Assembly (NCBI GenBank): GCA_015061085.1
Contig: SUXG01000002.1
Span: 62,001-126,000 of the forward strand
DNA from: Bacteroidales bacterium
GTDB lineage: Bacteria; Bacteroidota; Bacteroidia; Bacteroidales; Muribaculaceae
DNA length: 64,000 nucleotides
Direction: 5' to 3'
A program made the translations under genes and the position numbers. Positions 47,249 to 57,769 of this stretch are shown here, piece by piece. Positions within the stretch are counted from its first letter, which is position 1. Each line of letters begins with the position of its first letter. Below the pieces are notes generated by a model that saw only the letters and a program-made list of their open reading frames with translations, had not been told where the DNA came from and searched no databases.

Positions 47249-48211
47249 GATACCCCGACCGGGGTATTATTTCGATAACCGGTGGTAAACGAGCGAAGCG
47301 AGTGCCACCACCGGCATGATAGCATATAGATACACCTACCCCGACCGGGGTTGCACACCGGCTATATTGCCATACACTCATATACCATGTACGTATGTGA
47401 GTCGATGTACTACCCGCTTCGGGGTAGTTTGTCGGTGTGGTTCTATATCCACGGGTGACGCTCGCCTGACGGCTTCGCTTACCCGCGGTTACCGAAGTGT
47501 AACCCCTATCGGGGTAGCCACTACGCCGGGTGTATGCTGTGTGTCTGACTCGGTGTATATCGTACATGGCGAGAGGTAAGAGTGATACCCCGAACGGGGT
47601 ATTATTTCGATAACCGGTGGTAAACGAGCGAAGCGAGTGTCACCACCGGAATGATAGCATATAGATATACCTACCCCGACCGGGGTTGCACACCGGCTAT
47701 ATTGCCATACACTCATATACCATGTACGTATGTGAGTCGATGTACTACCCGCTTCGGGGTAGTTTGTCGGTGTGGTTCTATATCCACGGGTGACGCTCGC
47801 CTGACGGCTTCGCTCACCCGCGGTTACCGAAGTGTAACCCCTATCGGGGTAGCCACTACGCCGGGTGCATCTTGCGTGTCTGACACGGTGCATATCGTAC
47901 ATGGCGAGAGATGAGAGCGATACCCCGACCGGGGTAGCCACTACGTCGGGTGCATCTTGCGTGTCTGACTCGGTGCATATCGGCATATAGCGAGTGGTAA
48001 GAGTGTAACCCCTATCGGGGTAGCCACTACGTCGGGTGCATCTTGCGTGTCTGACTCGGTGCATATCGGTACATAGCGAGAGGTGAGAGTGATACCCCGA
48101 ACGGGGTATTATTTCGATAACCGGTGGTAAACGAGCGAAGCGAGTGCCACCACCGGCATGATAGCATATAGATACACCTACCCCGACCGGGGTTGCGCAC
48201 CGGCTGCGCTG
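47249..48211. repeat. GC-rich array of 335-bp units rich in hairpins
   Basis: Full units begin at 47249 and 47584 (exactly 335 bp), each a 249-250 bp long segment plus an 85-86 bp short segment. A second-unit end at 47919 leads into two short segments (47919-48004, 48005-48090) and a truncated long segment (48091-48211). Every unit carries nested palindromes: TACCCCG/CGGGGTA, CCGGTGGT/ACCACCGG (47279-47314), ACTCATATAC/GTATGTGAGT, CTACCC/GGGTAG, CGGGTGA/TCACCCG and GGTTAC/GTAACC. 335 is not a multiple of three, and frames read through it change register, so it is non-coding. Base composition is far more GC-rich than its surroundings. Confidence 0.9.
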
Positions 48212-48304
48212 TCTGAGATATTATGCGTATTGATGTCGTAAGGAATGTGTTGTGCTTGTGAATTTGGTAGTTTTGATAAATTTGAACAAAATTTACGAAA
48301 AATG

Positions 48305-48335
48305 TTGGTAAATTGAATGTTTTTATCTAAATTTG
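48305..48335 (+). promoter_or_regulatory. Promoter of the PDZ gene
   Basis: TTG (48305-48307), 20 bp, TAAATTTG (48328-48335), 40 bp upstream of the ATG and about 95 bp after the array end. Confidence 0.75.
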
Positions 48336-48374
48336 CTTGCTGAACGATTATGTTTAATTAATAATGATTTTGCC

Positions 48375-49850
48375 ATGAAAACAAGAAAAATTACGACCAT
48401 TGCACTATGTATGTTGCTGTTTTTAGGTAATTCCCTAATCGGGCATGCGGCAGATAAAGTCGATGCAAGTTTCAAAGCCAAAAGATTGGAGTATTATGCG
48501 CCAAATAATCTTACAATCACGCATTTGTATAGCGCTCTGTTTATGAATGACATCACTTGCGACAGTACAGGACTGCGTTTGTATGACATCTTGCTTGCAG
48601 TAAATGGACAAGATGTCAATAAAATGTCGGATGATGAATTGAATAAATTGCTTTGGACATCGAGCAGAGTCGATTTGACTATAATTTCATCAGTCGATTG
48701 GAACGAGCATACATTCAGCTATACTCCGATCAATTTAGACCTCGAAGGTAGAAATGAATTGTTTGAAAATGCCCCTACCGAATTCTTTCGTATCCATAAC
48801 AACAACGAACGCCTAAATATGAGAGTTAACTCGGATTTGGAAGTCGATTTTTCACAATACAAGACTATCGATATCTTGTTCTTAGGCGATGACTTGAGAG
48901 AAAAATCTATTGCCAAGCAGGCTATGAACACAATCATAGAAAAAAGCCACTTCCCGATAAAACGCGATACGGAAAATCCCGATTTGCTTATCACTGTGGC
49001 ATGCGATGAAAGACACAGTGTAAGCTCAACATACGTTCCTCCGACAACGAGCTATGTTGACCAGGGTTCATATTCTACAGTCACTAAGACCAAATCAGGA
49101 TTTTATGTTAACACTTTCAAGCGCCCACCACTAAAGAAAACCGAGGGAGGCTACAATGTTGACCAGACATCGACCTATCATTATGTGGAAATCACAGTAT
49201 TAGATGCCAAGAAAATGCTTGACCCGGCAACACAAAGTGCTCCAATCGTATGGCAATTGGTTTACGACAAAACATTTGACTATGCCGAAAACTTCAACCG
49301 AATCATAAACACCTACGTGATGGACAATCTCAAATCATTCCCTCATGTATCGAGATTTGACGTGCCGTGGTCATGGTATTCAGGAATATGCTGGCAGGAA
49401 GACGCGAAGAAATCAATCATTGCCGACGTGATGAAAAACTCTCCGGCAGAAAAGATGGGACTCAAAGCAGGCGACGAAATTCTCAAAATCAACAACAAAA
49501 AGGATGACGCACTCACTCTATACACATATTACGACTCAAAATGTATTGACTCTAAAAAGGAATACAAAACCGTTGACTTTTTAGGTGACACATTTTACAC
49601 ATATTTCTATTTCGGCAAAGTGCCTTTCTACAAAGCTGTTGCTCGATTAAAAACATATGGACCTCAATACGCACACTTCTTCTATCAAAATCAATATGTC
49701 ACAAAACAATTTGACCAACTTGAATTTGATGCACCAAAATGGATGTATGACCAAAGCGAAGTCGAAGTGTTAGTCAAGCGAAATGGCAAGAAGCTAAAAC
49801 TGAAAGGTGTCTTATATGACTTAATGCCAGCCTATTGGTATGGTCTGTAA
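48375..49850 (+). CDS. Exported protein with two PDZ-like domains
   Basis: 491 residues. The ATG at 48375 gives an immediate signal peptide (to about 27). A PDZ-like segment near residues 55-110 ('GLRLYDILLAVNGQDVNKM'), a central domain resembling DUF4136-type lipoprotein folds ('YKTIDILFLGDD', 'NPDLLITVACDE'), and a second PDZ near 360-410 ('MKNSPAEKMGLKAGDEILKINN'). No protease domain is present, so it probably scaffolds or senses proteins in the periplasm. I do not recognise the full architecture. Confidence 0.75.
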   Translation: MKTRKITTIALCMLLFLGNSLIGHAADKVDASFKAKRLEYYAPNNLTITHLYSALFMNDITCDSTGLRLYDILLAVNGQDVNKMSDDELNKLLWTSSRVDLTIISSVDWNEHTFSYTPINLDLEGRNELFENAPTEFFRIHNNNERLNMRVNSDLEVDFSQYKTIDILFLGDDLREKSIAKQAMNTIIEKSHFPIKRDTENPDLLITVACDERHSVSSTYVPPTTSYVDQGSYSTVTKTKSGFYVNTFKRPPLKKTEGGYNVDQTSTYHYVEITVLDAKKMLDPATQSAPIVWQLVYDKTFDYAENFNRIINTYVMDNLKSFPHVSRFDVPWSWYSGICWQEDAKKSIIADVMKNSPAEKMGLKAGDEILKINNKKDDALTLYTYYDSKCIDSKKEYKTVDFLGDTFYTYFYFGKVPFYKAVARLKTYGPQYAHFFYQNQYVTKQFDQLEFDAPKWMYDQSEVEVLVKRNGKKLKLKGVLYDLMPAYWYGL

Positions 49851-49963
49851 TGGCTATCGATAATCCAAAACGATGTTATAAAACGCATTATCCGGTCAGG
49901 TCTTTCGATCTGATTGGATATTCTTTTATTGTGGTGGCAAAACGGCAGTTTGGTGCGAGTGGA

Positions 49964-49995
49964 TTTGCAGTTAATCGCAATAATCATTAAATTTG
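49964..49995 (+). promoter_or_regulatory. Promoter of the esterase gene
   Basis: TTTG (49964-49967), 20 bp, TAAATTTG (49988-49995), 25 bp upstream of the ATG. Confidence 0.78.
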
Positions 49996-50002
49996 CAGTT
50001 AG

Positions 50003-51178
<1,176 letters not shown>

Positions 51179-51194
51179 ACCTTTACGAAATAAA

Positions 51195-54100
51195 ATGCTC
51201 TTAATAGAGATGAAGATAAAAAATATAAAACACATAGACGACAAGATTTTGCATAAAGGCAAGGCAGTGGCAATAGGCATATTTTCATTATGCGCATCAT
51301 CAGCTATCGCTTCAGCACCTTATATGTCAGAGTCTTTGCAAAATAGCGAGGCATCGGGTTATTTGGTTAGAGCACGCAATATGATGGCAGATCGTAATTA
51401 TGTCGGTGCTATCGATCAATTGAATCAAATGCGAGCGACAGCGAGTGAACATTTCACTCAGGAAACAATGCAAGAGTGCTATTATCTCCTTGCCAAAGCC
51501 TATTACGAGCGAGGTGAGAAAGAATGTATCGATTTGTTAAAGCAGTATGTTGCCGAATATCCTGCATCGTTGCATAGTCTCGAAGCACGTTTGCTGATAG
51601 GTGATTATTATTTCTACGCTTCTGATTTCGCTCAAGCACTTGGAGCATACAATGATGTAGAGATCAATTCATTGAATACGGCACAACGTTCAGTCTATAC
51701 GTATCGCAAAGCTCTGTCGATGACTAAAGTCGGACTTTTCGATGAAGCGCGACCTTTGTTTGAGGACCTTGTGAAAGATAAAGAGCATGGTAATGCAGCA
51801 CGTTTCTACATCGCTTACCTTGATTATGTGGCGCAAGATTATGATAAGGCGTTGGAGGGTTTTAGAGCGGTTGATGAAACGACTGTGTCAGAAGCCAATC
51901 GCAGGGGAATGAAACGCAGTTGGGAATATTCTCCGACAGGATTGGAAGCCGGATATTACATAACACATATCGAATACCATAAGGGGCGTTATCAAGATGT
52001 GGTGGATCATGGTCGCAATTTGTTGCAAAAATCGCCGGTGCCGGAATTAGTGCCCGAAATGAATAGAATAATAGGCGAAAGTTATTATAAACTTGGTGTA
52101 GAAAGCGTTGCCGGTCAATTCTTGGAAGCTTATTTGGCTTCGAACCAAAGCACACCGGTGAATTCTGCCGTCTATATAATGGGAGTCATTGATTACAATC
52201 AAGGGAACTATCTACGTGCGACCGAATTGTTCGGCTCATTGACCGACCTTGATAATGAAATAGGTCAGAGTTCGTATCTTTACTTGGGACAATGCGCAAT
52301 GCGAAGCAAGGACTATAGCAGCGCGGCGATCGCTTTCGAAAAAGCATATAGTCAGGGTTATGATATGAAAGTGAGTGAGACCGCGCTCTATAATTACGCA
52401 GTGGCTTGCACGTCAGGAGGAAAAGTACCATTCGGCTCATCGATAGATCTGCTTGAAACATTTATAAAGACATATCCAAAATCGCAATACGCATCGACAG
52501 TCGATGAATTTCTTGCAACAGCCTATTATAATGAGCGAGATTATCATAAAGCGTTGGCGAGCATCGAGCGTATAGCAAACCCGAAGGAAAAGGTGCTTGC
52601 AGCAAAACAAAAGGTGCTCTATGAATTGGGCATCGAAGCATTGTCAAACGGACGCAATGACGACGCAATAGACTATATGACGAAAGCTGCCAAGTTGGGC
52701 AAACACGATCAGAAGTTGGCAACACAGTCATATCTATGGCTCGGTGATGCTCATTATGCAAAAGCAGATTATGCCAACGCTGTTGTGGCTTACGAATCGT
52801 TTATGAATAACGCGTCACCTTCTGATGCTAATTACAATTTGGCAATATATAATGCGGCGTATGCCTATTACATGAAAAACAATTTCGTTAAAGCTCATGA
52901 ACTGTTTAAAAAAGTGGTCGGAAGATTACCATTGGATCTGCAATCGGATGCAACGTTGCGAATAGCTGATTGCAACTATTTCACAGGAAAACCGAAAGAA
53001 GCATTGAAGGGGTATGCCGACGCAGAAAAAAAGGATTGTCGAGCAAAGGATTATGCGCTGTTTCAGCATGCTAATATGCAAGGTATGATAGGCAATCATA
53101 AAGCGAAATTAAGCGAACTTGATGCTCTGCAGAAGAAATTTCCACAGTCGGTGTGGATTCCGGTTGCGATGCTGGAGAAAGCTCAGACCTACGAGGAGTT
53201 AGGAAAAACATCGGATGCTATCGCGGCATTTAAGGCGTTGACAACGAAATATCCACAGTCGGTGGAAGCTCGTCAGGGCATGTTGCAGTTGGCAATTGTC
53301 TATTTGAATTCCGGCAAACGTTCTGATGCTGAAGAAGTTTATTGCGATGTGATTCGTCGTTGGCCGTCAAGCGAACAGGCGCAATCGGCAAATGAGGATT
53401 TGAGACGTATCTATGCAAGTCGTGGCGAGTTGCAACAATATCGACAATTCCTCAGCTCAATACCCGATTCTCCGCAACTCGACGATGACGATATGGAGCA
53501 ATTGACCTTTGAAGTTGCTGAAAACGAAGTCGCTCAAAATTCTGACGATATTAGTAAAATGCAACTCTATGTAGAGCAATATCCAAACGGTAAGTATCTT
53601 GCATCAGCATTATATTACATCGCATCATCGAAATATGCAAACCAAGATTACGACTCAGCATTAGAGGCATTGAATAAGTTGATTTCACATCGTGGCGATT
53701 CAAATTATGCTCCTCAAGCTTTGTATATGAAAGCACAAATCATGGAGACGACAATGATGTGTGAGCCAATAGAAGTAGTAAAAATCTATAAGGAATTGGA
53801 GCGTAGAGGAGGTGCTGATTATACGATCGAAGCCTATTTGGGCGTGGTGCGAAACACTCCAAAGCCCTCAGAACAATTTGACTATGCGCAAAAACTATTG
53901 TCGCTCAATGGTTTGACTACAGATCAGCAAGAAGAAGCACGCTACTATCGTGCCAAGGCTTCTTTGGAAAAGAAGGATAAAACACAAGCCGAAAGCGACC
54001 TTAAAGAGTTGACAAAGAATGTGAAGAGCTTGTTTGGAGCCAAAGCTGCAGTCGAACTTGGAGAACTTTATCTTGCGGAAGGAAGGCTATCGGATGCCGA

Positions 54101-54305
54101 AAGTCTGCTTGTAGAATTTACAGACGAAGGTACGCCTCATCAGTATTGGCTCGCCAGAGGTTTTATCGTTTTGGCTGATGTGTATGCGGCTCAAGGCAAA
54201 GCTTCGTTGGCTAAAGAGTATGTGAAAAGTCTCAGAGATAATTATCCGGGAACAGAACCGGATATTCATGACATGATTAATCAACGACTCAAAAATTATA
54301 AGTGA
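51195..54305 (+). CDS. Exported tetratricopeptide-repeat protein
   Basis: About 1036 residues. Start at ATG 51195 (A-rich leader) or 51210; both give a signal peptide ending near 'CASSAIASA'. More than a dozen TPR-like helical pairs follow ('DFAQALGAYNDVEINSLN', 'DYANAVVAYESFMNN', 'TSDAIAAFKALTTKYPQS'), the later ones in YbgF/BamD-like style. TPR proteins in this position often scaffold outer-membrane assembly. The next gene begins in its stop codon (TGATG) and encodes a barrel, so the pair probably works together. Confidence 0.85.
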   Translation: MLLIEMKIKNIKHIDDKILHKGKAVAIGIFSLCASSAIASAPYMSESLQNSEASGYLVRARNMMADRNYVGAIDQLNQMRATASEHFTQETMQECYYLLAKAYYERGEKECIDLLKQYVAEYPASLHSLEARLLIGDYYFYASDFAQALGAYNDVEINSLNTAQRSVYTYRKALSMTKVGLFDEARPLFEDLVKDKEHGNAARFYIAYLDYVAQDYDKALEGFRAVDETTVSEANRRGMKRSWEYSPTGLEAGYYITHIEYHKGRYQDVVDHGRNLLQKSPVPELVPEMNRIIGESYYKLGVESVAGQFLEAYLASNQSTPVNSAVYIMGVIDYNQGNYLRATELFGSLTDLDNEIGQSSYLYLGQCAMRSKDYSSAAIAFEKAYSQGYDMKVSETALYNYAVACTSGGKVPFGSSIDLLETFIKTYPKSQYASTVDEFLATAYYNERDYHKALASIERIANPKEKVLAAKQKVLYELGIEALSNGRNDDAIDYMTKAAKLGKHDQKLATQSYLWLGDAHYAKADYANAVVAYESFMNNASPSDANYNLAIYNAAYAYYMKNNFVKAHELFKKVVGRLPLDLQSDATLRIADCNYFTGKPKEALKGYADAEKKDCRAKDYALFQHANMQGMIGNHKAKLSELDALQKKFPQSVWIPVAMLEKAQTYEELGKTSDAIAAFKALTTKYPQSVEARQGMLQLAIVYLNSGKRSDAEEVYCDVIRRWPSSEQAQSANEDLRRIYASRGELQQYRQFLSSIPDSPQLDDDDMEQLTFEVAENEVAQNSDDISKMQLYVEQYPNGKYLASALYYIASSKYANQDYDSALEALNKLISHRGDSNYAPQALYMKAQIMETTMMCEPIEVVKIYKELERRGGADYTIEAYLGVVRNTPKPSEQFDYAQKLLSLNGLTTDQQEEARYYRAKASLEKKDKTQAESDLKELTKNVKSLFGAKAAVELGELYLAEGRLSDAESLLVEFTDEGTPHQYWLARGFIVLADVYAAQGKASLAKEYVKSLRDNYPGTEPDIHDMINQRLKNYK

Positions 54306-56119
54306 TGAATAAAAAACATATATATAGTTTAGCCATAATGTTGGGAGGGTTGTTCTCACTGCCATTATGCGCTCAGGAATTGAATGAATCGCTTACTGTC
54401 GAGGGAGAATATGTCCCGGTAATACGCCACCAGGAGCGTATAAATACATTGCCTGAAAAGCTCAATAACAAGTTGCAACAATCTAATCTGAATGTGGCGA
54501 CAAAAGGTGTGCCGACAGAGATTGGAGATGATATATATGCCTTGCCGGTGACCGGTTGGCGTACCACACGATCGGTGTGTGACAGCAAGGGATATGTGGA
54601 TTTCGGAATGGGGTCATATCTTAATATCGTAGGTAGTGCAGGATATAGATTTCTTGATGAAGAAAAGACTAAAGCCGGAGCGTGGTTGCAGCATAATTCA
54701 TCATCGGGTTATGTTGCCAAAGACTTTGATTGGTCGGGATGGAGCGGTGTCGAAGGATTGCCAGAGAAAGCAAAGAAATTTCGCACAGACACACGTGTTA
54801 CTCTCTACGGCTCGCATGATTTCGGCGTCGGTCATCTTGATGCAAATTTGTCGTATCGTTTCGGACGTTTCAATTATTATGGTGTGAAAGAGACTTATGT
54901 CAATAACTTTGGCGATATTCCGATGCAAAATCTTAATGATGTGGGCATGAATATCGGTTGGCAGGGTCGCAAAGTAGAAAAGACAGGTTTGAACTATAAT
55001 TTTGATTTTAATTATCGTCACTTTGGCTATCATCGCAATTTCAATGAGGATAAAATTCGAAAAACTCAGAAGGAAAATCATTTTTCATTGGGCGCAAAAT
55101 TGCTTATGCCGTGGGATAATGGCTCGTTTGTCGGACTTGATGTTTTGGCAGACATGCTGCTCTACACAAGTGTTGAAGACCTCGGATTTGTCGATACTAT
55201 GAATGATTATGGCAAATTGACATTCTCTCCATACTATCGTTTTGCCAAAAACAATCTAAATGTCCATGCCGGTTTGATGCTTGATTTGACATTCAATGCG
55301 AAACGAAAATATACGTCTGTATTTACCGATAAATATGCTTTAGTGCATATAGCACCACAGGTGAAACTCGATTGGAAAAAAGATTTGTTCGGACTATGGT
55401 TGCATCTGCTCGGCGGAACGGAGTTAAACACATTGGCAAACAACAGTCAATTAGATTATTATCAAGCACCACAAATGCAAGGCACGCTACCGATGTATTC
55501 GCCAATCGACGGCAGATTTGGTTTTAGATTTGGGAAAATAGCCGGTTTTGCCGCAGAATTTATGTTTGATTATAAGGTGACTAAAAATGTGCTTTTTGGA
55601 GGATTGTATATGGACCCGAATGTGCTGTCCGACATCAGTTTTGTAAACAAATCGGATGCAGCGATGAATATCAATGGTTGGCGTGTCGGTTTGGGCTTGA
55701 ATTACGAATTTTCAAATCTCTTGACAGTGAATGCTCAGGGTTATTATTCGCCTCAGAATGCAGAGAAAGGCTATTTCAACGGATATGATCGCCCACGCTG
55801 GGTTATCGATACAAAAGCAGAACTCCGACCATGGAGCACGTTGAAAGTGAGCCTCGGATATCAATATCGTGGCGTTCGCAACCTTTATGACTATGATATT
55901 ATCTCGGCAGGAGTCGATCATCGCCCTAATTATAAAATCTATGCGCATAGACTGTCAGATATCGCACTTCTAAATCTTGGCGTGTCATACGCATTGCTTG
56001 ACAATCGTTTGACTATATGGGCGCAAGCAAACAATCTGCTCAGCTCGGTGTCATCACTCAGCCCGGCATTGCCTGATGAAGGCTTCAATTTTTTGATTGG
56101 AGCAGGTTTTAACTTTTGA
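54305..56119 (+). CDS. Outer-membrane beta-barrel protein coupled to the TPR gene
   Basis: 604 residues from ATG 54305, signal peptide to CAQ (about 23). The mature start 'LNESLTVEGEYVPVIRHQERINTLP' recalls TonB-dependent-receptor-related proteins of Bacteroidetes, but no plug domain or TonB box is clear. Amphipathic strands fill the rest, ending with an aromatic residue (FLIGAGFNF) as outer-membrane barrels do. Translational coupling to the TPR gene suggests a stoichiometric complex. The substrate cannot be read from sequence. Confidence 0.82.
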   Translation: MNKKHIYSLAIMLGGLFSLPLCAQELNESLTVEGEYVPVIRHQERINTLPEKLNNKLQQSNLNVATKGVPTEIGDDIYALPVTGWRTTRSVCDSKGYVDFGMGSYLNIVGSAGYRFLDEEKTKAGAWLQHNSSSGYVAKDFDWSGWSGVEGLPEKAKKFRTDTRVTLYGSHDFGVGHLDANLSYRFGRFNYYGVKETYVNNFGDIPMQNLNDVGMNIGWQGRKVEKTGLNYNFDFNYRHFGYHRNFNEDKIRKTQKENHFSLGAKLLMPWDNGSFVGLDVLADMLLYTSVEDLGFVDTMNDYGKLTFSPYYRFAKNNLNVHAGLMLDLTFNAKRKYTSVFTDKYALVHIAPQVKLDWKKDLFGLWLHLLGGTELNTLANNSQLDYYQAPQMQGTLPMYSPIDGRFGFRFGKIAGFAAEFMFDYKVTKNVLFGGLYMDPNVLSDISFVNKSDAAMNINGWRVGLGLNYEFSNLLTVNAQGYYSPQNAEKGYFNGYDRPRWVIDTKAELRPWSTLKVSLGYQYRGVRNLYDYDIISAGVDHRPNYKIYAHRLSDIALLNLGVSYALLDNRLTIWAQANNLLSSVSSLSPALPDEGFNFLIGAGFNF

Positions 56120-56255
56120 TTGATGGAGCTTCGATAAGTTGCTTTGTGATGATTTATGAATTTTTAGAGGTTCAATTAATGCAGATTGGTACGAATTTTG
56201 TAAACAAAACGATTTTAATCAGAGTTTAAAGTAAGAAGAATAATAAGTACGCAAT

Positions 56256-56789
56256 ATGAGTAAATCAATTGTTGAATTAAAATATAAGAACGAGGACGAT
56301 CGTTGCTATGGACTTGCCGGTATGGCGATAACACTTGCAGCGCTTGATGCGATAGATCGAGTGTCGTCTATTTCGTTGGATTCAGACGATCTTATGGTCG
56401 ATTTTATAAAGGACTATTATTATGAAGGTTCTCCGTTGGTGTCAGCCAAGACGTCATGGAATCATATACTTGAAAATTTTCATATCACTTCAGCAATGAT
56501 GATTTCCAATCTGCTTTCTCGTCGATTGATTTATGAGAAAAAAGATGTAGAAAGAGAAGTTCTCAATCTATTGTATGACACAATTCTTGAAGAAGGCGAG
56601 GAGTCATGCTCATTGGAAGAAGATGAGGTGAGAGATTTGTTTAATAAGACACTTGCATATTCGCGTCGAATTTTCGGAAATCGCAGAATATATCCGATGG
56701 TCGATAAGTTTGCAAAAATAATTGCAGAGCGTCGCACATTAAGCGGCTCTGAAGTCAGAGAAGAACTCCATTTCTTACAGCTTATCTAA
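56256..56789 (+). CDS. Conserved-looking cytoplasmic hypothetical protein
   Basis: 177 residues, mostly helical and acidic, without signal peptide. 'CYGLAGMAITLAALDAIDRVSSISLD' and 'NRRIYPMVDKFAKIIAERRTLSGSEV' are its most distinctive segments. Resembles small Bacteroidales proteins of unknown function. It is 136 bp after the barrel gene and probably transcribed separately. Confidence 0.7.
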   Translation: MSKSIVELKYKNEDDRCYGLAGMAITLAALDAIDRVSSISLDSDDLMVDFIKDYYYEGSPLVSAKTSWNHILENFHITSAMMISNLLSRRLIYEKKDVEREVLNLLYDTILEEGEESCSLEEDEVRDLFNKTLAYSRRIFGNRRIYPMVDKFAKIIAERRTLSGSEVREELHFLQLI

Positions 56790-56910
56790 CACAAATATTA
56801 CCCACTTCTTGTCAATATAGAATATTTACCTACACACCGAATTTTATAGGTGTAAAAAATGGGTGTCTTTATTAGTGCTGTCTGCTAAATTTAAAAGGTT
56901 ATATAATTAT

Positions 56911-56957
56911 TGAAGTGACCCCAAAAGTTTGGACAAAAAACTTTTGGGGTCACTTCA
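56911..56957. terminator. Perfect 20-bp inverted repeat, probable bidirectional terminator
   Basis: TGAAGTGACCCCAAAAGTTT (56911-56930) and its exact reverse complement (56938-56957) flank GGACAAA. It separates the plus-strand gene ending at 56789 from fabG on the minus strand. The TGACCCCAAAAGTTTGGACA start is also reminiscent of IS3-family ends, so a relic of an insertion is possible. Confidence 0.7.
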
Positions 56958-56999
56958 ATGAAGATCAATCTCTTTTTGATATTGCAGTTGTGTGTCGGA

Positions 57000-57746
57000 T
57001 TACATGTTCATACCACCATCTACTTGGATCACTTGACCAGATACGTAGCTTGACATGTCAGAAGCAAGGAATGTAGCGACGTTAGCGATGTCTTCTACCT
57101 GACCACCGCGGCGCAATGGAATTTTTGAAGCCCAATCTTTACGTACTTCTTCAGGGAGAGCAGCTGTCATAGCTGTTTCGATGAAGCCCGGAGCTATAGC
57201 ATTAGCACGGATGCCACGTGAGCCTACTTCTTGAGCGATAGACTTAGCCAATGCGATCATACCAGCCTTAGAAGCAGCGTAGTTTGCTTGACCTGCATTG
57301 CCATGAACGCCTACGACAGAAGCCATATTGATGATTGAACCTGAACGTTGACGCATCATGATAGGAAGAACTGCATGGATAAAGTTGAATGCAGACTTAA
57401 GGTTGACCGCTATTACAGCGTCCCATTGTGCTTCTGTCATACGCATCATCAAACCGTCCTTTGTGATACCTGCATTGTTGACAAGGATATCGATTGAACC
57501 GAAGTCTTCTTTTACTTTTGCCACAACTTCTTCTGTTTGAGCAAAATCAGCAGCATTAGAAGCGTATGCAACGCATTTTACACCAAGAGCTTCGATTTCT
57601 GCTTTTGTAGCTTCACCGTTTTCGTCGATTACGAGGTCTGTGAATGCGATGTTAGCGCCTTCTGCAGCGAACTTAAGAGCAATGCCCTTACCGATACCAC
57701 GTGCTGCACCTGTCACAAGGGCAGTCTTTCCTTCTAATAATTTCAT
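57000..57746 (-). CDS. fabG: 3-oxoacyl-[ACP] reductase
   Basis: 248 residues, classical SDR. TGAARGIG (12-19), NAG, Ser143, Tyr156 and Lys160 ('YAASKAG') and Asn115 form the active site. It reduces 3-ketoacyl-ACP with NADPH in fatty acid elongation. It lies 23 bp after the KASIII gene and its codons look more selected than its neighbours, consistent with high expression. Confidence 0.94.
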   Translation of the reverse strand: MKLLEGKTALVTGAARGIGKGIALKFAAEGANIAFTDLVIDENGEATKAEIEALGVKCVAYASNAADFAQTEEVVAKVKEDFGSIDILVNNAGITKDGLMMRMTEAQWDAVIAVNLKSAFNFIHAVLPIMMRQRSGSIINMASVVGVHGNAGQANYAASKAGMIALAKSIAQEVGSRGIRANAIAPGFIETAMTAALPEEVRKDWASKIPLRRGGQVEDIANVATFLASDMSSYVSGQVIQVDGGMNM

Positions 57747-57769
57747 GTCGTAAAAGTTTATTTAGTTAA

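Noticed and set aside
47187-48064. Long open frames in both strands across the 335-bp array
   Set aside because: Period is not divisible by three, the translated repeats are low-quality Arg/Tyr/Cys-rich sequence, and hairpins dominate; the region is non-coding.
47249-48211. CRISPR array
   Set aside because: Repeats are 86-335 bp with no unique spacers of regular length and no cas genes in the window.
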